Positions 1-12,143 of a stretch of 64,000 nt of DNA are shown piece by piece. Origin of the DNA: Gossypium raimondii (lineage: Eukaryota > Streptophyta > Magnoliopsida > Malvales > Malvaceae); assembly GCF_025698545.1 (NCBI RefSeq), contig NC_068575.1, positions 50,973,980-51,037,979 of the forward strand, given 5' to 3'. The notes beneath the pieces were generated by a model. That model saw nothing but the letters and a program-made list of their open reading frames with translations, did not search any database and was not told the DNA's origin. Numbering within the stretch: the first letter of the stretch is position 1; the number at the start of each line of letters is the position of its first letter. The position numbers and the translations under genes were made by a program.

Positions 1-81
1 ATCTCTGGATAGGAGAGGGGAAATTCCCCTGAATCTTTGGCGGTTTAACTTCGAAATAAGTGAAAGTGAAGCCTTCTTCAT
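1..81 (-). CDS. N-terminal 27 codons of an unidentified gene, cut by the window edge
   Basis: An ATG at 81 on the minus strand opens a frame that stays open to base 1. The 27 residues begin MKKASLSLISKLNRQRF and end LLSRD. They are rich in Ser, Leu, Lys and Arg with only one acidic residue, at the end. This composition is typical of mitochondrial or plastid targeting peptides, for example on pentatricopeptide-repeat proteins, but the family cannot be told from so little. The 3' end of ATG9 lies 650 bases upstream in the same orientation, so this would be the next gene head to tail. The start is the only ATG near the edge in this frame. The gene identity is unknown and the call could be wrong. 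Confidence 0.4.
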   Translation of the reverse strand, partial: MKKASLSLISKLNRQRFRGISPLLSRD

Positions 82-726
82 GGCGGAACTTCGATTAGTT
101 TCGAGGGATTTTTGCAAGTTTGGAGTTTCTAAGGATTTATTTCTTCGGCTTTTTGTTAAACCCTTGCAAAAGCCCTAAACTGCATAGTGGTGACCTCTTC
201 TTTTTTTAATGTAAACTCTAGCTTATTTAATTATTACTATTTTTTTCATTTAATTATAAAATAAAAATATTATTTAACTATTTAATTTTATCTTTGATAT
301 AGTTTTTAAAATGGATATAATAATAAAAACATTACATATTATAAAATTTAGGTGACTAAAAAAAAGATAAAATTAAATAGTGGGTGACACTTGACTTATT
401 AATAGTTAGGACTCGTTTCATCTCTAGAGTTTTACAAAATTAATGATGCTTGATTAAGAATTCAAGACAAAAGTATGTACAAATGGCTAGTAATTGTTTG
501 TTTATACACAGATCACAAAGTTAACAGTGGATCATTTTTCTAAGCATGTTCCTTATAAATCAAGATCTGAGGCCTTAAAGAAATAACCTCATAACGAATC
601 TATATACAACAAAGAATACAGGGTTTCTTCCATCCACACGATAAATCTTAGTCCAGCATTAGAAACCTCATTTCAATTTCATTCTTCTGAAGGAAACTAC
701 CACACCACAAACTAAGTGATTATAGA
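82..726. other. Intergenic: upstream region of the edge gene and 3' flank of ATG9
   Basis: AT-rich sequence between the edge gene and the ATG9 stop codon. Bases 500-726 probably contain the ATG9 3' untranslated region on the minus strand. I see no other gene or repeat here. Confidence 0.5.
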
Positions 727-3700
727 TCAATTGAAGCTCGGGGGCCTTAAATTTAGAGTGGGAGTTTCTGGGGGTCCACTGTAAATATCAGCAAAATGAA
801 GATTTACATCCTCTCCAGCTTCAAGATCATCCAAGTAAGTCGTTCGGGATAACCTCCAAGAATCCCTCCAATCAAGGAATTGGTCTTCATCTTCCACATT
901 CCTCTCGGAGAAGTTATCGTATGGGTGGTTTGAAGAATGACGGTTGAAATCAGGAGGCTCAAGAAAGCTTGTTTGAGGCTGTGCACTGTCTGAACCATCT
1001 CTAAGCCACCAACAGCTCCGTGTATGGTGCACCGATACATTTGTATCATGATGCTGAAGTACACTCTCATGGAAGAAAGGAGCTGATGTTGAAGCTTCAA
1101 GACGCGACAGGGATCCATCATCAAAATGGTGTGGCCGGTATTCTTTATCTCTTGCTTCATCATGCGTTGTGTTGATCGGACCCCAGTAATTCTTATGCTG
1201 TTCCTCAGCTGGTTCAAATGGCCTTGCTGCAGTGTCTCTTCTATAACTAGGCATCTGTTGCGCTCGAGAGGTATAGTACCAATCTAGAAGATATGGGTGA
1301 TTCTTTTGATTAGCATCAATTAGCCATAAAGAATCCATATTGTAGCCGCCTGGAATATTCTGCTGCATTTCCTTTGATAAAAAGTCATTTCTATCACTGT
1401 AAGCTCTCAGCGGGCTACCTCGCCACAATCTATCAGAAGAATATACATGTCTAGCTCCCTGCCTTTGCAACATTTGATCCCGGAAAGTTCGAATATTTGA
1501 CAAGAAATGCTTTCCTTGAGCATCTGGTTCCCATGAAGGATAGCTACTCTTGAAACTGCAATCGGAATAAAAAATTAGTCAAGCTGAAATTATACATGAG
1601 AAGAGATTCAACACAATATAAAAAGAATATTAATCATGAATAATCGTAAGTTGTATGTAAATGAAATTTCTTACAAAGCATTAGCATATTATGCCTCATC
1701 ACATAGCATATTCTAAGGATGCTGTAAGCTTTTTATCACATAGAATACTGTAACATTAGATTCCCAAACTATATTCAACAAGCAATGGAGTATACCTCAA
1801 GAAAGATTTCTCCATTTTCCCCTGAGAACTCCTCTGTGCACAAGGTGCATTATGTGGAGAGCCATAATTACCATTGCCATGATTTTGGAAATCAAAGACA
1901 CTAAAACTGCAAATGAGAAAGAGAATGATTAGAAAAGTTATGTTGATTAACTGGCGCGTGAATTAGCTTGTAATAATCTGGTTTCAGAAAAAAGTCACTC
2001 TACCTGCAAACGTGACCAACACCTTCAACATCCACTGTAAAATCTGCAATGAACTGTAAAATGTCATCCACCCGCTGCAAAATGAACACAGCATTTTAGT
2101 TCAAAAACTAAGACATGGGGTATTTAAAAGAAATGAGAATAGAAATAATTTCAAAAGAAAATAAAAACCTTCGGTACAATAAATAGAAGCAAGAATGGAG
2201 TGAGGAAAATTGAGGCCATCTCCTCCAGCAACATCATTCCTGTATACTGCATCATAACATAAAGAGAAGTACATTGAACCAAAAAAAAAAAAAATCAGAA
2301 GTCTAAGGAGAACAGAGTACAAAACACTTCTCAAGTAAAAATGCCCAGAGAATTGATATATTATTACTAGAAAATCCATTGACTTTGGGGTGTTGCAAAA
2401 CTAAATGCTAAAGCATCTCTGACATCATCCAAACTGAGCTTAAAAACACCTAGGAAAAGCGATAAATGAAAACTATCCATATAGTTAACTGGAAGTTAAA
2501 ACATCTTATCATGCAAGATTTTTACAATCAAACAAGCATGCTACTCCTAGATTACAGGTAAAACAAAGATAGGAACCAAGCAGGATTACCTGAAACAGAG
2601 TTTCAAACTCTATCCGGACCATTTCAGTATTTTCTTTACCACGCCATCTCTTTGGCATGTAATGTGTATGTTGCACCACCATAGACATTGCTCCTTCTGG
2701 ATCAAGGACCAAAAGTTCATCTGTTATAGCAGCCCGGCTAATAGCTGTTATGGTTCCAAAAACAGCTGCATACCAAAACAAGTTCCGACCAAATATCTAC
2801 AAATTTAAAAACAAATAATTAAATAATTAAAACGAAATATAGAAGAAAGTGGAAGACTCTGAAAATATGGAAGTTCAAAATCATTACATGGCCCTCTAAC
2901 AATGATTCCTCCAGAAAGGCAATGATGATCAAGATAGCAGCAAAGCCGCCAGATACAAATGAGATAAACTTTGCAATGATAGAAATAATTGGTGAGGGGA
3001 ATTGCTTTAGGTACTCAGAAGCATGCATTACACTGCTATTAATTCGATGCTTGAATAAATGGTCAACCTGTATGTCAAAGACAACAGCGTATTAAAAAAA
3101 ACAGTATTACAGAATGTAAAAACAAGAGAATCTGGAAGTGTAAAGTATCCAACAGAAGAAACAACTGTTGTCATCTTATTTTCATAGTAGGTTCTAAACA
3201 ACTTTTTCTTCTTTATGGTATGTACTTTTTGGATTTGTAAAAATTAAAGCTTTCACACAGAACACATGAATGTAACGTAAAATAAATTACAAACGGTAAA
3301 GAGTACTAGTTCATAATAACAAAAGCTTGTGAGGATATGTAGTGCATCAATACTCAGAATGGGGGAGGACAATACCTCATTGAATTCCCTAAACATCCAC
3401 TTTGCCAAATTTGACCATCTCCGGGATGAAGCTGTGCTTGGGTGATTATAGAATTGTTCAGCATGCTTTAAGAAAAGGTAAACCAGCATGAATATAACAA
3501 GGAATGGGGAGAGAAGAAGCATTGCAAGCCCGACAACCATGAGCCTCTTCTTCAATGTTCTAGGATTAGAAATGAAGTCCCTTCTAACACAGAAGTTTCT
3601 GCAAAAAAGAAATGCATTCCCAAAAAAGGTGGTCATATACCCCTTTTAACTGTTTTTTGTTTTCTTCAAAAAGCAAAAAAAAAAAAAAAAAACACTAATA

Positions 3701-5400
3701 GCAACTACTTTTGGCTATTAAAATCAACAAAACCTCATAAAACTTGCCAAGGTTAATTTCAGCGTTACATTTTGAAAGTTGAAGTACTTCATAAATTTGT
3801 TTCTCCCTAAACATAGAAAGAAAAGGAATCAATTAAAGCTTTTCAGAATCTTGACAAATTTCAAATAGGTGCAAGTCGAGGAATCAAAAAAGCAGCACTA
3901 AGAAAAACCAATGGAAAATTATTTTAACCAACTCTTTCTAGCTACTTCATGAAATGATATCAACAACTAAAGACCCATCTAATCAGAACTACCAAAAGTT
4001 AAAAGACTTTCTAGGAAAAATGAAAATCAGCCGTTAGTGGGAAAACCATGTAGATGAGGCAAAGAAAAAAAATACCTCCTTGTCTGTAAAAGTGAATGTA
4101 AAACTGACATAGACTAAGACCATTTTACTTGGTCATATCCACAACAGCTCCTTTAAACACCAAAAATGCATCTTGTAAAACCTCTTTGCACAAAAAGGAC
4201 TAAATAACATTCTTGAAAATGAAATATTACAAATTAAAAGAATCAACAAATAAGTCATTTTTCATTAGTCTGAAAATAGAAGTCATGATACTTCCATAGA
4301 TTGTTTTGTAAAACAACAACTGTGAGAGGAAGTAACATAAAGCAGAAAATCAAATGCTCGTTAAAAGCTGGACATACCGGTCAAACATGCTCTGCAGTAT
4401 ACACCAATTTAAGGTCCATTCAAGTGTCTTTGTTAGTATTAGACGATGTTGCATTCCAGCAGGACCAAATTTGACAGTTGGACCAGCACCTGGAACCCAG
4501 GGTGAGAGAGGAAAGGCAAGCAATCCTTTATTAAGCATTCCAATCAAGTAGTTCTCCTTCCGCATCAATCGCATAACCACATCATGAGCGGAAAGATCCT
4601 TGACTACACAGAGTTGCTGTGAGATTTGTAAGCGGACAACCCTTTCAAGGATTTCTGCCCATGGCATGGTCTGAATTTCATTGTCAGTAACATGGAGGCT
4701 GCAAAATTAAAATTCAAAACATAATAAAATCATTAAGCATTTATAAGATACCACTAATGTACCAAATGCAGAACTAAAACTTCCAGTGTATGTTTTTGAC
4801 TTATCAAATATAAACTTACCTGTTATAATAGAAATGACGTATTCCAAGAGTATCCTTTAATTGTGCAAAAAACCTTAAAAAACAGAATATCCAATAGATG
4901 GAAAATAGCCCCAGATATCCAACAATAATAGCTTTTGAAAGTGTTAAAGGGGTTAATGGGTGCTGGTGAAGAGCTTCCTTAGAAAGATCACATTGCTTAG
5001 TTCCAGACTCAAATGCATCCATCCCACACTTTGCATTTCGGAGACCATTCCAATCAACAAACAATAAGAAAAACCCAGAGAAACATATGGTAAAGCCTAG
5101 GCTCAGAAGTTCAACTATCCATTTTATGATGATGCACCAAAGGCCTTTCTCACAATAGTAGCTATAGAGCCGTTCAAAGAACAAGTCCAAGTCAGCAATC
5201 GGTTCCACATTCAGAGTCTCACCATTAAGAAGCCCTGAAGGGCTCTCACTACCAGGGCTTGGTGGCACTGTTCCATAGCCAGACAACTCAATTTCAGGAG
5301 GAACATCACCTAATAAGCCTGTTGACAAAGAGGATTCACCGCCCCATCTCCACTTAAATATGCCAAGAGAATTTGCAGCCTTTTGCCCCCTGAACATCAT
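727..5400 (-). CDS. ATG9: Autophagy-related protein 9 (ATG9), complete, nine coding exons
   Basis: ATG9 is the multispanning lipid scramblase of Golgi-derived vesicles that supply membrane to the growing phagophore (family knowledge). Coding exons on the minus strand are 5400-4820, 4698-4378, 3598-3376, 3067-2888, 2796-2590, 2246-2169, 2074-2004, 1906-1796 and 1555-727. All have GT-AG borders, and they join in frame to 2601 nt, or 866 aa, the length of Arabidopsis ATG9. The start MMFRGQK is followed by the plant N-terminal motif PPSPGSESPSGLLNGE. Hydrophobic segments lie near residues 90-115, 155-180, 320-345, 400-425 and 508-528. The core contains MPWAEILERVV and LEWTLNWCILQSMFDR. The last exon encodes the long, poorly conserved cytosolic C-terminus with DWYYTS and LDDLEAGEDVNLHF. 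No disabling change is visible. Untranslated 5' exons probably lie between 5401 and about 6650. Confidence 0.96.
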
Positions 5401-6900
5401 TTATAAATCTTGATGGCAGGGAAAAACAGCCAGTCCATCCCCAAATTCAACTGTTTATTACAAACTTCTGTAAACAAGAAGAAAATCAGACAAGTTCCTT
5501 TTTACACTGTATGTATGCATATGCTCAGATGCATTGAGAGTGGGGGAAATAGAAGAAAAACAGAAAGCTAATCCCCTGTAACGTGCATTGGAACTGTGAA
5601 GAGACCGACTGAACAACATTATGGACGTATCATTTCAATATAAGCTTCAATTATTGAAAAAAAAAAAAAACTAATTCTTACAAAATGTTTGTCCTAATTC
5701 TTACAGTAACCAATTAAGTTCAACTACCTGCAAATCATAAGATGCAGCAATTTGATCCAAGAAAATTAACTGCGATCCTGAACACAAATTGTAACGACTA
5801 AATGCACAACCATTATAAATAAACCATAAAACATAAATAAATGAATAATATATGGAAAAAATACACCAAACTGAGATAAAATTTCAGCAGATAAATTGGT
5901 TCTCATTCTTAGTTCAAATAAGTTCAATTAAATAACGCCCCACCCGAGAAGAAAACTTAGCAGGGGAAAATGCTAAAAAGAAGGTAATTCTTGGTGAATT
6001 TTAAGTCAAACAGAGACTCTAATATCAAATACAAAAAAAAAAAAAAGGCTTAAAAAACAAAACTTCACCCAAATTATATCCATAAATTCTACAAAAGATA
6101 AGAAAGTAGACAAACACCAAGGCAAGATTATCCATTCATGAAAATAAACAACAAAAGGTATTGGAATTTACCTCCGACCCACCGACGAGCAGCTCCAATA
6201 ACACCCGAAAGAACAAAAGAGGCCAACACCCGCTACGGATTATTCCGCAATAATTAAGAAAAAAAAGAAGCTTGACCGTTACCCGCAGAACTCAAATACA
6301 ATAAGAAAGAAAAAGAAGGGAAGGGAAGGGTTTGTTGCGTGGAAGAAAATAAAAAATAAAAGATTTAATTTGTGAGTAAATCGTTTTATAATTACTAAGA
6401 AGTTAATCAATTCAACAAGTTAAAGAAAAGGGTATCCTTGGGCTTCTTCTTCTCCTCCTCCTCCTCCTCCTCCTCCTCCTCGTCTGTGAAAATTAAAGAA
6501 AATAAATAAAAATGAAAGAAGGAGACGTGAAGGTGAGTAATACCTCTTATTGTTTTGTTTGAGCAGCCGAAGGAAGGAAGGAAAAGGAGGACTTTTTGTC
6601 TTTCATTTCTTTGTTTCGGTGATGGCAATAACTTTTTGCTGTAATGAATACAATCTCGGCCTGCAACAAAGTCCAAACATGTTTTAGTTGTTCCATTTCC
6701 TTTTTTGTTCTATGTTGTAATTTGGTTTATACCGAATGTTCAGGTAACACAAAAGACCAATGGCCCTTTCCAATAAATTTGGAACTCTTTTTAACTTGTT
6801 GGGCCTCTTTTGGTTACTGGATAATTTCGTTTTGGGTCCTATGGGCTGATTTTAATAAATGAAAACCGGTGCCGAATATCATATCCCTGCTTTACTATAT
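5401..6900. promoter_or_regulatory. ATG9 5' untranslated region and promoter side of the divergent ATG9/CDT1 interval
   Basis: There is no coding capacity on either strand beyond chance frames. A (CCT)n tract at about 6446-6481 reads as a GGA/GAG-rich repeat in the ATG9 sense and is typical of a 5' leader. The position of the ATG9 transcription start is not resolvable from sequence alone. A leader intron is likely, given the 700-1200 bases between this tract and the ATG9 start codon. Confidence 0.45.
6446..6482. repeat. CTT/CCT trinucleotide microsatellite
   Basis: A run of about three CTT followed by about ten CCT units. It lies in the probable ATG9 leader, where it would be transcribed as a purine-rich GGA repeat. 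Confidence 0.85.
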
Positions 6901-6976
6901 AACCGTTTGCTCATCTAACCGTTTACGCTACTCTCCAAACAAGCCTTAAAGGAAGCCGCGGGACGCAACGAATCAA

Positions 6977-6987
6977 TTTGGCGGGAA
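6977..6987 (+). promoter_or_regulatory. E2F-binding site upstream of CDT1
   Basis: TTTGGCGGGAA matches the canonical E2F/DP consensus (TTTSSCGS with the extended GGCGGGAA form). It lies about 150 bases before the CDT1 start codon. Plant CDT1 genes are known E2F targets induced at G1/S, so the site fits its gene. Confidence 0.8.
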
Positions 6988-6988
6988 T

Positions 6989-6997
6989 ACACGTGTC
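6989..6997 (+). promoter_or_regulatory. G-box / ABRE-like element
   Basis: ACACGTGTC contains the CACGTG core bound by bZIP and bHLH factors. It starts two bases after the upstream E2F site. It could act on CDT1, on ATG9, or on both, since the interval is divergent. Confidence 0.5.
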
Positions 6998-7024
6998 AAG
7001 CTTCGGTAGGTGCTCCATCTATGG

Positions 7025-7034
7025 TTTCCCGCCA
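7025..7034 (-). promoter_or_regulatory. Second E2F-binding site, opposite orientation
   Basis: TTTCCCGCCA is the reverse complement of TGGCGGGAAA, a perfect E2F core. It lies about 40 bases after the first site and 15 bases before the TATA box, so the two sites form an inverted pair close to the CDT1 core promoter. Confidence 0.8.
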
Positions 7035-7048
7035 GGACAAAAACCCTC

Positions 7049-7055
7049 TTATATA
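7049..7055 (+). promoter_or_regulatory. Probable CDT1 TATA box
   Basis: TTATATA lies 81 bases before the CDT1 ATG, which predicts a transcription start near 7080 and a leader of about 50 bases. Confidence 0.55.
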
Positions 7056-7135
7056 CTCCCCATCTTCATTTCCTCCGCCGTAAAGTACACTCTCAACGCT
7101 CCCCTCTTTTTCTATTTCTCTGTAAATTTTCAGCT

Positions 7136-10100
7136 ATGAGCTCCTCCGATTCTCTCAAATCCACCCCTCTGAAACCGAAAGCTTGTCTCAGTCTAACCTC
7201 GAAATCGCCCGTTTCCAAAACCCCAGAAAAGCACTCCTCCCAGCTCCCCAACCGTGCTCGTAACCGTGGGGTCGCCCTCTCCATCAAGGAGATCCGGCAA
7301 GTGGCTCAGAGCCGGCCTAAACCTCCGACCGACCAGACCAAATCGGCCCGAAAACAGATTTTATCCTGGCCCAACGAATCTCCTCCACGCAAAACCTCCG
7401 GTGGCCGTCCTGATAAACTCCCAGAAAAGTAAGTCAGTCTCTCACTACACCCTGTTTTATTTCTTTTTAAAAGCATGATTATTGATTGACAAGTTTTGGA
7501 ACAGGTACGAGATGTTGTGCGAATTTTTCAATAGCTTAGATTCTGCAATCCGGCTACTGAGATCGAAGGGGTCAATGCCAACTTTTACTAATATCAGCCC
7601 CAAAATAGAGTGCTTAACTGATAGGTAAGTTCACCTAAATCATGTCAGTTAGTGCTGGTTAATGGCTTTGTCCTTTTCAAGTTCCGGCGATTTGTTTTAT
7701 TTGGGTATTTTATCTTTTGGGGTTTTATGTTGTTTAATAGGAGGTTTACATACCGTCACTTGGCCCAATTGAAGCATGTTTTGCCAGAGGCGATTGAGAT
7801 AAAGAGGATGCTTGTCTTCGATGAGAAGACTAGTTGTATGAAACCAGATCTCCATGTTAGCATCATTATGGATGCGATTGACTGTGGGGATAACTCCAAA
7901 TCTGAGACTAAGAATATGAAGTTAAGGAAGGTTTTTCGAGATCGGCTTGCAGACTATATCAAGGCTCATCCTGAGGTTTTTTTTTTTTTTTTAGTTTAGT
8001 AATCTTTGATTGTGCATAGAAGTAGTTTGCTGTTATGCATGCATATATCAATTGACTGTGTTAAAAAATTTGGAGCACAGAGTTGGTTTTAGTTCTGAAA
8101 CATCTAGTTGGTTTTCAAACCTATAAGCTTGAGGTTTGCTAGCTATAAGATTAAGTTGTGGAAATTTATTGTTCCCTATGTGAAGCTTTACACTCTGTTG
8201 AGGATGGTGGAAAAGCTCTTAATGAAAGGACCAATGATTGGTTCTAAGCAACTGCAAGTATTAATACCTGGTTGTAATAGGCCTTAAATTGAAACAAACA
8301 TATGTTTTCCTTTTGTTAGAAAGATTACCTTTCGAATCTGTTCTAGGATCCAGTGATCTTCTTACTAAAAAGCACAAACTACCAGAAAAAAAATGAAGAA
8401 AATTCAAGAAAGGTTAGGGATTATGAAGCTGTTCATTTAGAAATGTCAGAGACTGGTTTTTTTGTAGCAGTGACCACCTGTTAGGAATGGTGCTTGATCT
8501 GTGCATATCTCTTTATTGGATGAAAGCCTTATTTGTATGGAGAAGTGAAGGCCTTTTTATCAGACTAGTCATTCTGAAGCTATTCATTTGTAGCATTGAT
8601 TGCTTCCTAATTAGAATGAAACATAAATCACTTTATGTTGCTCCCAGATGAAAGCTTTTACTTAAAAAATAAAAGCTTGCAGTAAAGTCCAACGGCTAGT
8701 TTTATTCAGCAATTTAACAAATTAATATGTTCACAATAGGCTTAAGTTAGAAGTAAACATGCAGTACCCTTGGGAACCCACATTTTAAATATCCGGTGCT
8801 CTGGAAGCTAAAAATCTAATGCTGTTCTAACCTCTCTCTTTTTTTTCAATTATCGTGTTGGGTTGACTTAAATTATTGTGCTTCCAGGGTGATGAAATTC
8901 CAGAAGAGGATCTCCCAGAGCCATTCAATCGGTCAAAGAAGAATATACAAAAGAACATGATCAAAGGACCTATTTCATTGTCATCTGATGCGTCATTAAC
9001 TGATACAATCATGGAGCAACAATCTGTGGCTGCGAACGATGAAGTTGTTCAAGAGGAAGCACAGCCACAGCCATCGAATCACACAAAACCCAATTCAAAA
9101 CTAGCTTTGGAGACTTTAACTGGTTTAGTTAATGATCTGCAGCCTGTGGTAGCATCACATGTATCTCGGTCGTTTAGAAAGCACTTCTCCCTGAAAACCA
9201 CAAGCAAAGTTCAAGAAGCTGTCCAAAAATGTTCAAATTTTCAAGGTCCGGAGATATGTGCTGACAGATCTGCCTCCAGTGATGAAACTACCTTTGCTCC
9301 AACTCCTTCCCCAACTAAATTTATATCTAAACCAACTACCAGCAAGACACATCCTAAAAATTGCCTCCCTGCAACTCCAGTCAAAGAGTTTAATCCATTT
9401 AAAACAGAAGATGAGTCCCCGATAAAAGCTGGCTGTATTCAGTCCACTCCTGTGAAACTTGCTTCAACTCCTGCTAGGCTGATGACTGCCACACCTACCT
9501 TACAACCGCAGAAGAGATGTTACATGAGCCCAGATGAAGTTTCTGCTACTTCATCAAACAAGTTGGTACGCCGACCACCACGTACCAGGTCCTTGAAATT
9601 TGACACTCCTATGAAGGAAGAGATGGATGTTGATGACACGCAAGAGATGGCAGGCAAACCAGTTGATAATAACAAAGATGATATTCTTTCCATTTTGCCT
9701 GAAAGCCTTCGACATTCAGTAAGCCCACTATGAATTCTTTTTGCTATCATCATTTTTAGATCATGAATTCTGCATGCTTTAGTAACTACTCTCAAGTAAT
9801 TAGTCACCTACTCATGACTTACCGGATAAATATCATTTAGCTATTTTCTAGTTTCTACTAGATATAGTAATTCCATCTGAAATGAGCCATCAGCCTTGGT
9901 TGCAAGAGTAAAATGCTTAGGTAACCGTTTATTATCCCTGCAGATAAGGGAGAAAGAGAGGAAAGCGTTGGAGGAGCAAGATCCAGCAATCTCACAAGCA
10001 AAGCAACGGCAACGAATGATTGCTTGCCTACCTAAGCTCTTCAACATGATTCACTACCTATTCCAGTCCATAAAGCGCTCTGTTATTACTAAAGAGGAGC

Positions 10101-10495
10101 TTATGCACAAAATAATTGCTGGCCATTGTGATATTGTTGATAGAGGTAAAGCCTTTTTACTAAAGAGGAGCTCATGATATTTGTCTGGATTATGAAACGT
10201 TAGCTGAATTATGTCTTGGCTATGCTTTCACAGGAGAAGTGGAAGAGCAGTTAAAACTGTTACAAGAGCTAGCTCCAGAATGGATATATGAAAAGATGGC
10301 CTCTGCTGGGGATTTACTTGTTTGGTGAGTCTTTAACTCATTTGACATGGTGATGATTGTTCACGTGTTTTATTACAAAAATCCATGATAAAAAATGCTT
10401 CTAATCCATCAAACTTGTGTTATCTAAATATTTGCAGCATCAATAAAGTATCAAGTCCTGAGTCAATACGAATGCGTATCCAGGAGGCAAAATGA
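7136..10495 (+). CDS. CDT1: DNA replication licensing factor CDT1-like protein, complete, seven exons
   Basis: CDT1 loads the MCM2-7 helicase onto ORC/CDC6-marked origins in G1; plant CDT1 also acts in plastid division (family knowledge). Exons are 7136-7428, 7505-7624, 7741-7975, 8888-9718, 9944-10145, 10234-10324 and 10438-10495. All have GT-AG borders and join to 1830 nt, or 609 aa. Residues about 98-216 form the geminin-binding/winged-helix region, with FTNISPKIECLTDRRFTY and HLAQLKHVLPEAIEI. Residues 217-493 (one large exon) form a disordered linker with several S/TP sites such as ATPVKEF and STPVKLAST, likely CDK targets. Residues 494-609 form the C-terminal MCM-binding winged helix, with LPKLFNMIHYLFQSIKRS and LAPEWIYEKM. 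The start follows a short leader downstream of a TATA box. Two E2F sites upstream suggest S-phase regulation. No lesion was seen. Confidence 0.95.
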
Positions 10496-11069
10496 GTGGA
10501 GAATCAGTGCTCTGTTTCATTAAATTATTCATATTGACAACTGGAGGTTGAAGTTCCTGTCTAGGTTTTTAGCTTTTTGTACACTAGTTATTTGTATGTA
10601 TTACCGTATTTATATTTGTAGAAAGATCGAAAGAAGCTACAATTGACTTTGATCCACCATGTTTATAACCAAATTTATCCATTTCCTTTTTAATATAAAA
10701 ATATTTAAAAATAATGAATGATATAAAATATTCATGGGCTTCAATAATATTTTTATTATTTATTATAATGATAAAATTTTGAAATTTTATAATTTTCAAA
10801 TATAGCATATCTATCTAATTATAGTGGAGACGAAACATGGTGAAATTGAAACAAGATAATTTTTTGTTGATTCCGTATGGACAACATATCTAAATAGATA
10901 AAATGCTTGATTGGATTATGTTTTGTTACTATGCTTGAAATCGAAAAAAAAACTAATCAGCTGATGTATATAATTGGAGTACAAAACCAACTGGATTGAA
11001 GAAAATGGCAATAAAACAGAGTGAAGTGCCTTGTGTTAAAAAAAATGAAGTTGTTCGAATAAAATTGGA
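10496..11069. other. Intergenic: CDT1 3' flank
   Basis: Contains the probable CDT1 3' untranslated region up to about 10640, then AT-rich sequence. No gene or recognisable repeat was found. Confidence 0.5.
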
Positions 11070-12095
11070 CACATCTCTTACACTGCCTCCTTTCCTCTTC
11101 CAATTCTGAAGCAGATTGCTGTTCCTGGCCTGGAGTCTTGATGTTAATCTGATCTCTTTCCTTTCCCCAAAATGGTATCTTGAGTGCTTCTGTAGACATT
11201 TGTGGTTGGGATGGAAGTATGAAAGGAACCATGGGTTATTTTTTTACCTGCCCGCACGTAGATTTTCACCCAGAATAAAGTATGCTGAGAAAGCAACCAT
11301 AACTTTGGAAAGGGGAATAAACACAGTGACAAAGACTGGCTTTTGCTTTCATGCACCAAAACTGAAGGAAAAAAAATATACGAGAGCATACAATACCCTG
11401 GAATATTCAAATTTCAAACTACCAGGCTCAGAACAATGTTTGGAACAAATATACCAACACGTTTAAAATATTGGATCAGCCACGAAATCAAATTACATAC
11501 AGAATATGTAACCGCCCACATCTTCATTTGTGCTGTAATAACAGTGCCCCTCCGATACAGTTCATCCATGCTGTTGTGCAGGATATTTCTTCAAAGTAAC
11601 TGCCTACAACGTTCACATGCATTTTTTTATATTGAGGAGAATTTCCAACATCTTTCTAGTCACTTCATTTTTGGGCTTCTTAAATTTCAAAATATTCTAA
11701 TTACTCAAACTATATCACCCATCCTCACCTCACATGTCACATTTTAGTATTCTTTTTCCCACCCTCTTTTTATTCTTTCTTTCATTTTCTTTTCTTTTCT
11801 TTTTACAATAATAAATAAAATAAACGTAAAAAATTTGATGTATTACCTATTTTTTTGTATTTAATAAATAGATAAAAAATACAAAATATATATCATAAGT
11901 ATTTTTATGAGCCAATAAAATTTATTTGTTTTTGTTTGTAGTTTAAAGAAGAAAATATTGCAAAAAAAATATATAATATATAAATTAGTTCAATATTTTA
12001 AAAATATATTTTTATTAAAATATTAGTTTAAATTATTATTTATTTTTTGTATTTATTCATATAAAATAAAAAGGGAAAAAGGAAATTGTTGTACA

Positions 12096-12143
<48 letters not shown>

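Noticed and set aside
6407-6676. 89-codon minus frame with a Glu/Lys run
   Set aside because: The acidic run is only the translation of the CCT microsatellite, and the rest has no family features; the region is promoter/leader.
7093-7287. Minus frame opposite CDT1 exon 1
   Set aside because: Shadow of the CDT1 coding sequence.
9520-9807. Minus frame opposite CDT1 exon 4
   Set aside because: Antisense shadow of a well-supported exon.
11343-11747. 134-codon plus frame
   Set aside because: Runs antisense over exon relics of WAT1 pseudogene A and has no protein features of its own.
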